A DNA stretch of 64,000 nt from Mesobacillus jeotgali. Lineage in GTDB: Bacteria > Bacillota > Bacilli > Bacillales > Cytobacillaceae. The number at the start of each line of letters is the position of its first letter. Position 1 is the stretch's first letter. A program made the position numbers and the translations under genes. Below are positions 55,867 through 63,010 of the stretch, one piece after another. Location of the stretch: positions 2,974,501-3,038,500 of the forward strand of contig NZ_CP134494.1 of NCBI RefSeq assembly GCF_031759225.1, in the 5' to 3' direction. The notes under the pieces were generated by a model, which had not been told where the DNA came from, made no database searches, and saw only the letters and a list, made by a program, of their open reading frames with translations.

Positions 55867-57420
55867 TTACCCTAATTTTTGTTCGCTTTCCTTGTTGGCT
55901 GCCCACTTCAAAAGATTGTGTGCAGCGCAAATAAGACCCCAATCCGTGGTATTTTTGGAGAGGCCTCTTAACCCAAATCTTTTAAACCCTCGATTGTGTT
56001 TAATCTGCCCAAATACTGGCTCGACATCTATTTTTCTCTGCCTGTATCTTTGGCTTCCTTCTTCCGCAGCCAATCGTTCCCGAACTTCTTTTCGTTGTTG
56101 TTGGTTTTTCACTGAGACCTGTACGGTCTTTGTATCTTTGTCTTTGGCACAGGTTGTTTGGAATGGACAGTTCATACAATCGGTACAGCGGTACGTGCGC
56201 TTCACGGAATCGTAACCGTTGTCGGACTTTCTTTGACTCTCATACTGGAAAACCAGGCGTTTTCCGTTTGCACAAATCCATTCATCTAGCTCTTCGTCAT
56301 ACTCCATATTTTCAACTCGGCCAATTTGTTCCTTCCATGCCTTTGTCTGTTCCTTGTCAAAAGTATTGTATTTAATGTACGCTTCTATTTCCTGTTCTTC
56401 ACAATGTGCATAGTTCTCTTCGCTTCCATAACCAGAGTCGGCAATAACGGCCTTTGGCTTCGGGCGGTTATGTTTTTCCAAAAGTTCAAGATGGGGAATC
56501 ATGCATCCAGGATCTCCAGCCCGTTGATGGAGGCTGAAGTTGGTGATGAACTGATTTTCTGTTCCAATCTGAACATTATATCCAGGCTTTAACTGCCCGT
56601 TCATCATGTGGTCCTCTTTCATTCGCATAAAAGTGGCATCGGTATCCGTCTTAGAAAAGCTGTTTCTCTCTCCAAAAGTCTGTTTCTGAAGTTCATACTT
56701 CTGCTTTCGAGGTAGAAGGTCTTTTTCCAGTTGGCGCTTTGCCTTCTTTAAAGGTTTGTTTTTTGGATCCTGTTCCAGTCTCTCTTCCAGCTTTTTAATG
56801 GTTTCTTCAATTTTTGCAGAAGAGATGGGTGTCTCTTCGAGCTTTTCCTGAAAATCTTGTTCCCTTTCTGCTTCTTCATCTTCTTTGGTGATTTGTTCAA
56901 TCCCAAAGACAATCTGGCGGAATTTCTCGTCCAACTTTTTATCGTATTTTTCAGTGGACTTCTTCCAAACAAAAGTATACTTGTTGGCGTTTGCCTCCAA
57001 TTTGGTCCCATCCAGGAAATAGTCTTCTAGCTTCACAAGTCCTTCCTCCCGAAGGAGGTCGACTATGGAAAAGAACGTCTCATAGATGACATCTTTCATG
57101 CGTTCGGAACGGAAACGGTTGATGGTACGAAAATCAGGCTTCTGTTCGCCGGAGAGCCACATGAACATAATATTCTCTGTTAGCTGTTTCGCGATTTGTC
57201 GAGAGGAATAAATACGGTTGGCATATGCATAAAGAATGACTTTTAACATCATTTGAGGATGGTAAGGCGGCCGTCCTCCACCAGGATAAAGAGAGAGAAA
57301 GATATTGGGGTTCATCTGGTCGACGGCAAAATCAATCAATCGAACAAGGTGCTGTTGAGGAATCAAAACTTGAATGTCCATTGGAAGGGTCAATTGGTTT
57401 GTGTTATAATTTTTATACAA
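55867..57420 (-). CDS. IS1182-family transposase (element A)
   Basis: The 517-residue protein is a complete IS1182-type DDE transposase. The N-terminal DUF772 region (RPPYHPQMMLKVILYAYANR) is followed by the DDE domain: LDGTKLEANANKYTF, VIADSGYGSEENY, and the C-terminal VEPVFGQIKHNRGFKRFGLR supplying the glutamate. A cysteine cluster (CTDCMNCPFQTTC) lies between. The start is TTG at 57420 after AGGAG, and both lie inside a leader hairpin (57416-57486). I could not define the ends of the IS. No frameshift or stop is seen. Confidence 0.92.
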   Translation of the reverse strand: MYKNYNTNQLTLPMDIQVLIPQQHLVRLIDFAVDQMNPNIFLSLYPGGGRPPYHPQMMLKVILYAYANRIYSSRQIAKQLTENIMFMWLSGEQKPDFRTINRFRSERMKDVIYETFFSIVDLLREEGLVKLEDYFLDGTKLEANANKYTFVWKKSTEKYDKKLDEKFRQIVFGIEQITKEDEEAEREQDFQEKLEETPISSAKIEETIKKLEERLEQDPKNKPLKKAKRQLEKDLLPRKQKYELQKQTFGERNSFSKTDTDATFMRMKEDHMMNGQLKPGYNVQIGTENQFITNFSLHQRAGDPGCMIPHLELLEKHNRPKPKAVIADSGYGSEENYAHCEEQEIEAYIKYNTFDKEQTKAWKEQIGRVENMEYDEELDEWICANGKRLVFQYESQRKSDNGYDSVKRTYRCTDCMNCPFQTTCAKDKDTKTVQVSVKNQQQRKEVRERLAAEEGSQRYRQRKIDVEPVFGQIKHNRGFKRFGLRGLSKNTTDWGLICAAHNLLKWAANKESEQKLG

Positions 57421-57486
57421 GAAAATCTCTCCTTTTGTATAGTTGGTTGTGGTGACTTAATTATAACAAAAGAGGTTTTTCTTGTA
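57416..57486 (-). promoter_or_regulatory. Leader hairpin covering the ribosome binding site and start of transposase A
   Basis: In the minus-strand RNA, TACAAGAAAA (57486-57477) pairs perfectly with TTTTCTTGTA (57425-57416), and the stem continues with CTTTTGT / ACAAAAG. The 27-nt loop contains TATAATTAAG. The AGGAG sequence and the TTG start of the transposase lie in the 3' arm, so a transcript that includes the whole hairpin should be poorly translated. Confidence 0.75.
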
Positions 57487-57520
57487 TTTTTTTGCACAAA
57501 AAATGAATTTAGAAACCTGA

Positions 57521-57650
57521 GTTGATTGGAGTGGAAGGCGCGTAGACTCCTGCGGGCGCAGCTGGTCAGGTGAGACCCCGCAAGAGCGAAGCGATGAGGA
57601 GGCTCAGCGCCAGCCCCGCGGAAAGCGAAGCGCCTGGAACGGAAATCAAC
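57521..57650. repeat. 130-bp palindromic repeat, copy 2
   Basis: The element runs from GTTGATTGGAGTGGAAGGCG to GGAACGGAAATCAAC, with GTTGATT/AATCAAC at the ends. It contains TAGACTCCTGCGGG, GTGAGACCCCGC and CCGCGGAAAGCGAAGC, the reverse complement of the core in copies 1 and 3. It can fold on itself over most of its length. It lies between the transposase A leader and the ypbF terminator. Confidence 0.85.
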
Positions 57651-57676
57651 GGACCATTTTTACAAGTAGTCTCAAA

Positions 57677-57722
57677 AATAAAGAGGGTGCCCAAAAGTTT
57701 ATACTTTTGGGACACCCTCTTA
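57677..57722. terminator. Bidirectional intrinsic terminator at the end of ypbF
   Basis: AGAGGGTG-CCCAAAAGT and ACTTTTGGG-CACCCTCT form a long stem (57682-57720) around TTAT, with A- and T-rich flanks. It ends ypbF on the minus strand. Confidence 0.88.
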
Positions 57723-58178
57723 TTTATTTTCATGGAATAGATTGATATCAAATTTCTTTTTCATCATATCAAATACAATATGGCGATTTTTCCATTCCTC
57801 TTCTTTTTTCCACAAATCCTTGCTCCGGTCTACTATTTCACAGCGGAGTGCCTGATATTCCTTCTCTGCCTTTTCTCGCTTCTCTTTCAATAGGATCATG
57901 AACCCGTAGGTCCCTACCGTTATAATGAGGAAATATAGATTCGCGGAATTCTGGACGTACACCGAAAATATCTCGGCGAATGAATAGGAGTACGGCTTCA
58001 AAACGGTTATATAAAGATAGTAAAAGTAAATTGTAATCAAGCTTATCGTTGCCCATACAGATAATAGATGCCTTGATTTAAAACGGTCGAACTTTTTCTT
58101 GCGGTCGATTAAATTCTGCAGCATCCTTTTCGTTGCTGGATCTGTACGGTCATCCAGATTGATGATTTCTTGTTCCAT
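57720..58178 (-). CDS. ypbF: YpbF family protein (DUF2663)
   Basis: The 152-residue protein has two membrane helices (LLSVWATISLITIYFYYLYI and NLYFLIITVGTYGFMILLKE) between charged helical ends (IDRKKKFDRFKSRH; KREKAEKEYQALRCEIVDRS). It matches the Bacillus YpbF family of unknown function. In B. subtilis it lies directly between ypbE and ypbG. Here it is separated from ypbE by an IS and from ypbG by cotJABC, two other genes and a second IS. Confidence 0.85.
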   Translation of the reverse strand: MEQEIINLDDRTDPATKRMLQNLIDRKKKFDRFKSRHLLSVWATISLITIYFYYLYITVLKPYSYSFAEIFSVYVQNSANLYFLIITVGTYGFMILLKEKREKAEKEYQALRCEIVDRSKDLWKKEEEWKNRHIVFDMMKKKFDINLFHENK

Positions 58179-58284
58179 GGCAAGCCCTCCCCTTTATATA
58201 ATTTTTATGAACTTGTCCAGGGAGATATGATTATGCCAATGCAAAAAAGAAAAGAGATGCTTTCCATTTATTGAGTCAAAAAAA

Positions 58285-58299
58285 AGCCTGGAGTTTAAC
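58285..58299 (-). terminator. Left half of the ypbE terminator, split by element B
   Basis: AGCCTGGAGTTTAAC lies here, after a run of A. Its partner GAGTTTAACTCCGGCT is at 60177-60192, directly at the ypbE stop codon. Joined without the IS and one copy of the 9-bp duplication they form GCC-GGAG-TTAAA-CTCC-GGC followed by a T-run on the minus strand, a normal intrinsic terminator. Confidence 0.8.
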
Positions 58300-58345
58300 G
58301 AGGCCACTGAAAAAGTCCCCACTGGATAGCTTGTTAAATAGGACC

Positions 58346-58479
58346 GGTTGATTTCCACTCCAGGTTGCTTCGCTTTCCGCGGGGCGTGCGGTGAGCCTCC
58401 TCAGCGCTAAAGCGCCTGCGGGGTCTCACCTGTCCCGCTGATCCCGCAGGAGTCTACGCACCTTCCGTTCCAATCAACC
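58346..58479. repeat. 134-bp palindromic repeat nested inside element B, copy 3
   Basis: The repeat runs from GGTTGATTTCCACTCC to CCAATCAACC, with an 8-bp inverted end pair GGTTGATT/AATCAACC. Its core (TTCGCTTTCCGCGGGG, CGCCTGCGGGGTCTCACC, CCCGCAGGAGTCTACGC) is shared with copies 1 and 2. It sits between the left end of the IS and the transposase gene. Confidence 0.88.
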
Positions 58480-58588
58480 TAGTGCTACTAAACCTTATTT
58501 AGACAAACTATAAACCGTTCAAATCCTGACTTTTTTAAGGGATTTGGGCGGTTTTTATTTTATAATAGAATTAATTTAGCTGAAATGG

Positions 58589-60055
58589 GTGGTTCCAATG
58601 ATGTCAATGCAACAATCAATCAAACTAAGTCCTTATATGGGTCTCTATGACCTTATCGTGCCAAAGGATAATATGTTGCGTCAGATTAATGATCTGGTTG
58701 ACTTTACCTTTGTTTATGAAGAGCTCAAGGATAAGTATTGCCTTGATAACGGCAGGAACGCAATCGATCCCATTCGCATGTTCAAATATCTATTATTAAA
58801 AACCATCCATGACCTTTCGGACGTGGATATTGTTGATCGTTCGAAGTATGATATGTCGTTCAAATATTTTCTGGATATGACTCCAGAAGAGGAAGTTATA
58901 GACCCGAGCTCCCTGACCAAATTCCGTAAATTGAGGTTAAAGGATATTAACCTCCTGGATCTGCTTATTAATAAAACGGTGGAGATTGCTTTAGAAAAAG
59001 AGATCATCAAAAGCAAATCCATTATTGTCGATGCCACTCATACAAAAGCCCGTTATAATCAGATGAAACCGAAAGAAGTTCTGATGGAGCGTTCCAAGAA
59101 GCTAAGGAAGGCAATTTACCAAATCGATGAATCCATGAAATCCAAATTTCCTTCCAAGACAAAGACTGATGTGTTGGAGGATGAAATTGCCTATTCACAG
59201 AAACTCATTGAAGTGATTGAAAAGGAAGAGACCCTGATTCAATACCCGGTAGTAAAAGAACAGCTTAACTTATTGAAAGAGACGGTCGCAGATGACCTTG
59301 AACAGATCAAATGCTCAAAGGATCATGATGCGAAAGTGGGACACAAGACGGCAGATTCCTCTTTCTTTGGATACAAGACCCACCTGGCAATGAGCGAGGA
59401 ACGAATCATAACGGCAGCTGTCATTACGACAGGCGAGAAAAACGATGGCAAGCAACTTCAAACTCTTATTGAGAAAAGCGAAGACGCAGGTATACAGGTT
59501 GAGACTGTGATCGGCGATGCGGCGTATTCAGAAAAAGACAATATTAAGTACAGTAAAACAAACAAAATAAACTTGGTCGCAAAATTGAATCCAAGTGTTA
59601 CCCAGGGATTCCGCTCAAAGGAAGACGAATTCGAATTTAATAAGGACGCTGGGATGTATGTCTGTAAAGCAGGACACCTCGCAATCAGAAAGGCTCGAAC
59701 CGGAAAGAAAAACACTGGAACGAACCAGGTAGATACCTATTATTTTGATATTGATAAGTGCAAGCGTTGCCCCTTAAGGGAAGGCTGTTATAAAGAAGGT
59801 GCGAAAAGTAAGACGTATTCTGTTTCCTTGAAGTCAACTGAACACCTAGACCAGGCAGAGTTTCAGGAAAGTGAATACTTTAAGCAGAAGTCCAAGGAGC
59901 GCTATAAGATTGAAGCGAAGAATAGCGAGTTGAAACACAGACACGGGTATGATGTAGCCACATCCTCGGGTCTAATTGGCATGGAAATGCAAGGCGCCAT
60001 GGCCATTTTCACGGTCAATTTAAAAAGAATTTTAAAACTGAAAGGGCAACAATAG
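58589..60055 (+). CDS. IS1182-family transposase (element B)
   Basis: The 488-residue protein is an intact IS1182/IS1272-type transposase of a different subgroup from element A. It has DUF772 (IDPIRMFKYLLLKTIHDLSD), then the DDE residues in IIVDATHTKARYN, VIGDAAYSEKDN and AKNSELKHRHGYD, with a cysteine cluster (CKRCPLREGC) between the second and third. The start ATG at 58589 or one of the nearby in-frame ATGs (58598, 58601) may be used; no strong ribosome binding site decides. No disabling change is seen, so the element may be active. Confidence 0.92.
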   Translation: MVPMMSMQQSIKLSPYMGLYDLIVPKDNMLRQINDLVDFTFVYEELKDKYCLDNGRNAIDPIRMFKYLLLKTIHDLSDVDIVDRSKYDMSFKYFLDMTPEEEVIDPSSLTKFRKLRLKDINLLDLLINKTVEIALEKEIIKSKSIIVDATHTKARYNQMKPKEVLMERSKKLRKAIYQIDESMKSKFPSKTKTDVLEDEIAYSQKLIEVIEKEETLIQYPVVKEQLNLLKETVADDLEQIKCSKDHDAKVGHKTADSSFFGYKTHLAMSEERIITAAVITTGEKNDGKQLQTLIEKSEDAGIQVETVIGDAAYSEKDNIKYSKTNKINLVAKLNPSVTQGFRSKEDEFEFNKDAGMYVCKAGHLAIRKARTGKKNTGTNQVDTYYFDIDKCKRCPLREGCYKEGAKSKTYSVSLKSTEHLDQAEFQESEYFKQKSKERYKIEAKNSELKHRHGYDVATSSGLIGMEMQGAMAIFTVNLKRILKLKGQQ

Positions 60056-60190
60056 AGGCCAAAGGGGACAAGAAACTGGAAAAAAAGCCGATTCAATTCC
60101 AAAAATATGGAGTTGGATCGGCTTTTTTGTTTGGTTATCATGAAAATCTAAAAAATCGGCAGATTTTCAGTGGCCTGAGTTTAACTCCGG

Positions 60191-60916
60191 CTAATTTTTG
60201 ATCGGTATTTTCAGTACTTGTCCTGCTTGAATCTCGTTTCCCTGGAGGTTATTAGCTTTTTTGATGATTGGGATTCCATCCTGGGATTTATAGTAGGTCA
60301 TTGCTACTCTAAATAATGTTTCACTTGGTTTTACTGTATGGAAAATGACCTTTTCGCTGCTTTCGGGTGCATTTTCTTTTGCTGTTTTGATGTCTTCTGT
60401 ATTAGCTGGTTCTGTTGCGGTTTCAGCAGAGGCTGGAACAGCTGTTTTTCCGCCTTCTTTTTCCTTACCATCAACTGTCCCTTCTACAGTGTTTTTGTCC
60501 CCGCCGCTTGAAGGAGCAGGTCCAGCTGCGACTACATCGATTCCATCAGGATCAGCAATTTCCTCATAGGATGGTGCTTCCTGATCGGCTTGCTGTTCCT
60601 TACTATTTATATCATCCTTGCTTTCAACGTTGATCATTTCTACCCCAGCACGTTCCAGGGTCTTATTCAAAGGCATCTTAGTGCCATCCAGGTAAGAGAG
60701 GATGCTGAAAAATGATATAGGAAGCAAGATGAAGAATAGAGCCATCAGTCTGATGACTGGGTATTTGACCTTAACTTTTGTTTTTTTGTGTTTTTGCCTG
60801 TGCATCTCACTCCTCGGCGGAAGTGATTCCTTTTTTTCAATACTATTCTCGGACTTGCGCTCTACTCTTTTTCTCAGCCGCTCCGCCTGGTCCCTGATAG
60901 GTTTTTCCTTATTCAC
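60191..60916 (-). CDS. ypbE: LysM-domain protein YpbE
   Basis: The 241-residue protein has a basic cytoplasmic N-terminus (MNKEKPIRDQAERLRKRVER), one membrane helix (VIRLMALFFILLPISFFSIL), a long low-complexity extracytoplasmic linker rich in Glu, Ala, Pro and Thr, and one C-terminal LysM domain (HTVKPSETLFRVAMTYYKSQ and later AGQVLKIPI). It should bind peptidoglycan. The GTG at 60916 lies eight bases after GGGGG and overlaps the ypbD stop. Its terminator was split by IS element B. Confidence 0.9.
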   Translation of the reverse strand: MNKEKPIRDQAERLRKRVERKSENSIEKKESLPPRSEMHRQKHKKTKVKVKYPVIRLMALFFILLPISFFSILSYLDGTKMPLNKTLERAGVEMINVESKDDINSKEQQADQEAPSYEEIADPDGIDVVAAGPAPSSGGDKNTVEGTVDGKEKEGGKTAVPASAETATEPANTEDIKTAKENAPESSEKVIFHTVKPSETLFRVAMTYYKSQDGIPIIKKANNLQGNEIQAGQVLKIPIKN

Positions 60917-61511
60917 TGTCTGTACCCCCAATTGTTGCATGAGTCCTGAATTTAATAATCAAGCCTAAGATAAAATCAATGAAAAAGTGCATCATGATTG
61001 TAACAAGAAGATTATTGGTCACCATATAAATATAGCCAATCAAGAAACTCAGTAAAATGATATTAGTAAACAAAAACCAATTGAACAGATAGCGATAATG
61101 AACAACTGCGAAAATGATGCTCGATAGGATCAAACCAGTATTCGTCTGGATGACTCCTCTAAAAAGTATTTCCTCACTGATTGCCACCATAGCCGCAATA
61201 AGCATGATTTGAACGACACTTCTATTTTTAAAGATCCTTTCGTTCAAGCCGCCATCGTCATAATAGGATTTCGGCAGATATTTCATGAGGACGTAATCCA
61301 TAACTACGACAGAGGCTCCCGCAGTGAGACCTATTGACAGAATGCCCCAATCTCTCCAAACAAATATTTCCTTGAATTCATTTAAGCTATCAAACAATAT
61401 CATACCTAATATCGCCGATATCGTTAATAGTAAAATTTGCGTAGCAACCAAGTGGAAAAGCAGTTCTTTTTCAGTAAGTCCTGCCACTGTTTCCTTATAT
61501 CGATCCTTCAT
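60909..61511 (-). CDS. ypbD: CPBP-family intramembrane metalloprotease YpbD
   Basis: The 200-residue protein has about six membrane helices and the CAAX-protease/bacteriocin-processing (CPBP, formerly Abi) motifs EEILFRGVIQTN, FAVVHYRYLFN and MMHFFIDFILG, which provide the glutamates and histidines of the metal site. The B. subtilis homologue YpbD belongs to the same family; substrates are unknown. Its start touches the recQ stop (61511) and its end overlaps ypbE by 8 bp, so recQ, ypbD and ypbE form an operon. Confidence 0.9.
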   Translation of the reverse strand: MKDRYKETVAGLTEKELLFHLVATQILLLTISAILGMILFDSLNEFKEIFVWRDWGILSIGLTAGASVVVMDYVLMKYLPKSYYDDGGLNERIFKNRSVVQIMLIAAMVAISEEILFRGVIQTNTGLILSSIIFAVVHYRYLFNWFLFTNIILLSFLIGYIYMVTNNLLVTIMMHFFIDFILGLIIKFRTHATIGGTDSE

Positions 61512-63010
61512 TATATCCGCTCTCTTATCAATAGAATTGAAGCCAATTCCTGCTTCCAGTCCAACTCAGCTTCACATTGACTAGCTGATTGTTCGGTGTC
61601 TTCAAAATGATTTATTTCTATCCCACAAATGCTGCAGCAATTCCGGGGCTTTTCCTGTATCTCTTCGCCGAACAAATCCAAAATAAAAGTTCTCTTGCAG
61701 TCCTTCGTGTGGATCCATTCGAGCATCTTCTTGATTTTCATGTTTTTTACAAATAAGCGATTTTCGATTAATTGGACGAGGCTTACTTTATCCCTTTTAT
61801 AATCCATACTTTCTATATTAGACAGATAATCTTCGACAATCCTCCATTGTATCTCGGTGAAGCCGCAGATCATTGACAGTTCTTCTGCACGCCCGGCAAG
61901 ATCTTGATAATGTATCTGGTTTTCGATAAGAAAGGCAAACAGCCTATCAATCTGGTATTGATCGGGCATCTCCCCTTCTGCAAGCTGGTATGCCAGCTGT
62001 TCGTCCCCCGGAGTGTAAATCAGGATAGCAATCGAATCACGGCCATCCCTTGCTGCCCTCCCTATTTCCTGAAGATAGGATTCGATTTGCAAGGGCATAT
62101 GGAAATGAATCACAAAACGGACATCTTCTTTATTTATCCCCATTCCAAAAGCGCTTGTGGCACAGACAACATCCAGTTGTCCATTGATGAATTGCTGCTG
62201 GATGAGGATCCGGCTTTCCGGGTCCAGGCCACCATGATATGCCATCGCCTTCATGATCCCATTCTCCCTCAAATGCACCGCAGTTTGCTCAGCGACTTTC
62301 TTGCTGGAAAAATAAATGATTCCTGGACCTTTTAAGTATTTCACTAGCTCGACTGTCCGGTCCAGCTTCTCCTGAAAGGTAGATGCGAATTCCAAAGCAA
62401 GTGAAATAGCAGGACGGTCGACTGAATAGACTACTTCATTCCAAACTCCTAAATGAAGCTTTTCGGCAATATCTTTTCGAACCTCCGCTGAAGCAGTGGC
62501 TGTCAGTGCAAGAGTCAAAGGGCGGCCAAGCTTTTCGCGGAACTCTCCAAGCTTCAGGTAATCCGGCCTAAAATCATATCCCCATTGAGAAATACAATGG
62601 GCTTCATCCACAACAAACAGCGAGACAGACAATTTTTTAATCCGGTTCAATACTGAATCAATCCCCAGCATTTCTGGAGAAATGAAGATAAACCGATATC
62701 TTTCGAGTTCTTCCAATGCTTTAGCTTTCTGCTGCGGTGACAAAAAGGAGTTCAAGGCAATTACTCGCTTTTCACCCATAGCCATCATTTGGTCAACCTG
62801 ATCCTGCATGAGTGACAGCAGAGGAGATATGACCAAAACAGGCCCGTCCAATAAATAACCCGGTAACTGGTAGCATAAGGACTTCCCCGTTCCAGTAGGC
62901 AACATGGAAATGGTATGTTTATTTTCTAAAACGGATTGTATCGTTTCTTCCTGCCCTGAACGGAATGCCTCGAAGCCAAAATACTTTTTTAAATATCGTT
63001 TTAATTCCAT
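61511..63010 (-). CDS. recQ: RecQ-family ATP-dependent DNA helicase (RecS type)
   Basis: The 499-residue protein is a short RecQ helicase acting 3' to 5' in recombination and repair. It shows the Walker A MLPTGTGKSLCYQLPGYL, the DEAH box VVDEAHCISQWGYDFRPDY, motif III LALTATAS, motif VI YLQEIGRAARDGRDS, and the RecQ zinc cysteines near the C-terminus (CKRTF then NCCSICGIE). It lacks an HRDC domain and matches B. subtilis RecS in length. It overlaps ypbB by 10 bp. Confidence 0.95.
   Translation of the reverse strand: MELKRYLKKYFGFEAFRSGQEETIQSVLENKHTISMLPTGTGKSLCYQLPGYLLDGPVLVISPLLSLMQDQVDQMMAMGEKRVIALNSFLSPQQKAKALEELERYRFIFISPEMLGIDSVLNRIKKLSVSLFVVDEAHCISQWGYDFRPDYLKLGEFREKLGRPLTLALTATASAEVRKDIAEKLHLGVWNEVVYSVDRPAISLALEFASTFQEKLDRTVELVKYLKGPGIIYFSSKKVAEQTAVHLRENGIMKAMAYHGGLDPESRILIQQQFINGQLDVVCATSAFGMGINKEDVRFVIHFHMPLQIESYLQEIGRAARDGRDSIAILIYTPGDEQLAYQLAEGEMPDQYQIDRLFAFLIENQIHYQDLAGRAEELSMICGFTEIQWRIVEDYLSNIESMDYKRDKVSLVQLIENRLFVKNMKIKKMLEWIHTKDCKRTFILDLFGEEIQEKPRNCCSICGIEINHFEDTEQSASQCEAELDWKQELASILLIRERI

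Larger units (their letters stand above)
58301..60176. mobile_element. IS1182-type insertion sequence (element B), complete with terminal inverted repeats
   Basis: The ends are AGGCCACTGAAAA (58301-58313) and TTTTCAGTGGCCT (60164-60176), a perfect 13-bp inverted repeat. A 9-bp direct repeat GAGTTTAAC lies outside both ends (58291-58299, then one extra G; 60177-60185). The element is 1876 bp and holds one transposase gene on the plus strand plus a 134-bp palindromic repeat near its left end. Its target was the loop of the ypbE terminator. Confidence 0.88.

Noticed and set aside
57253..57525. 90-codon plus-strand frame at the start of the IS element A gene
   Set aside because: It is the reverse frame of the transposase with no ribosome binding site.
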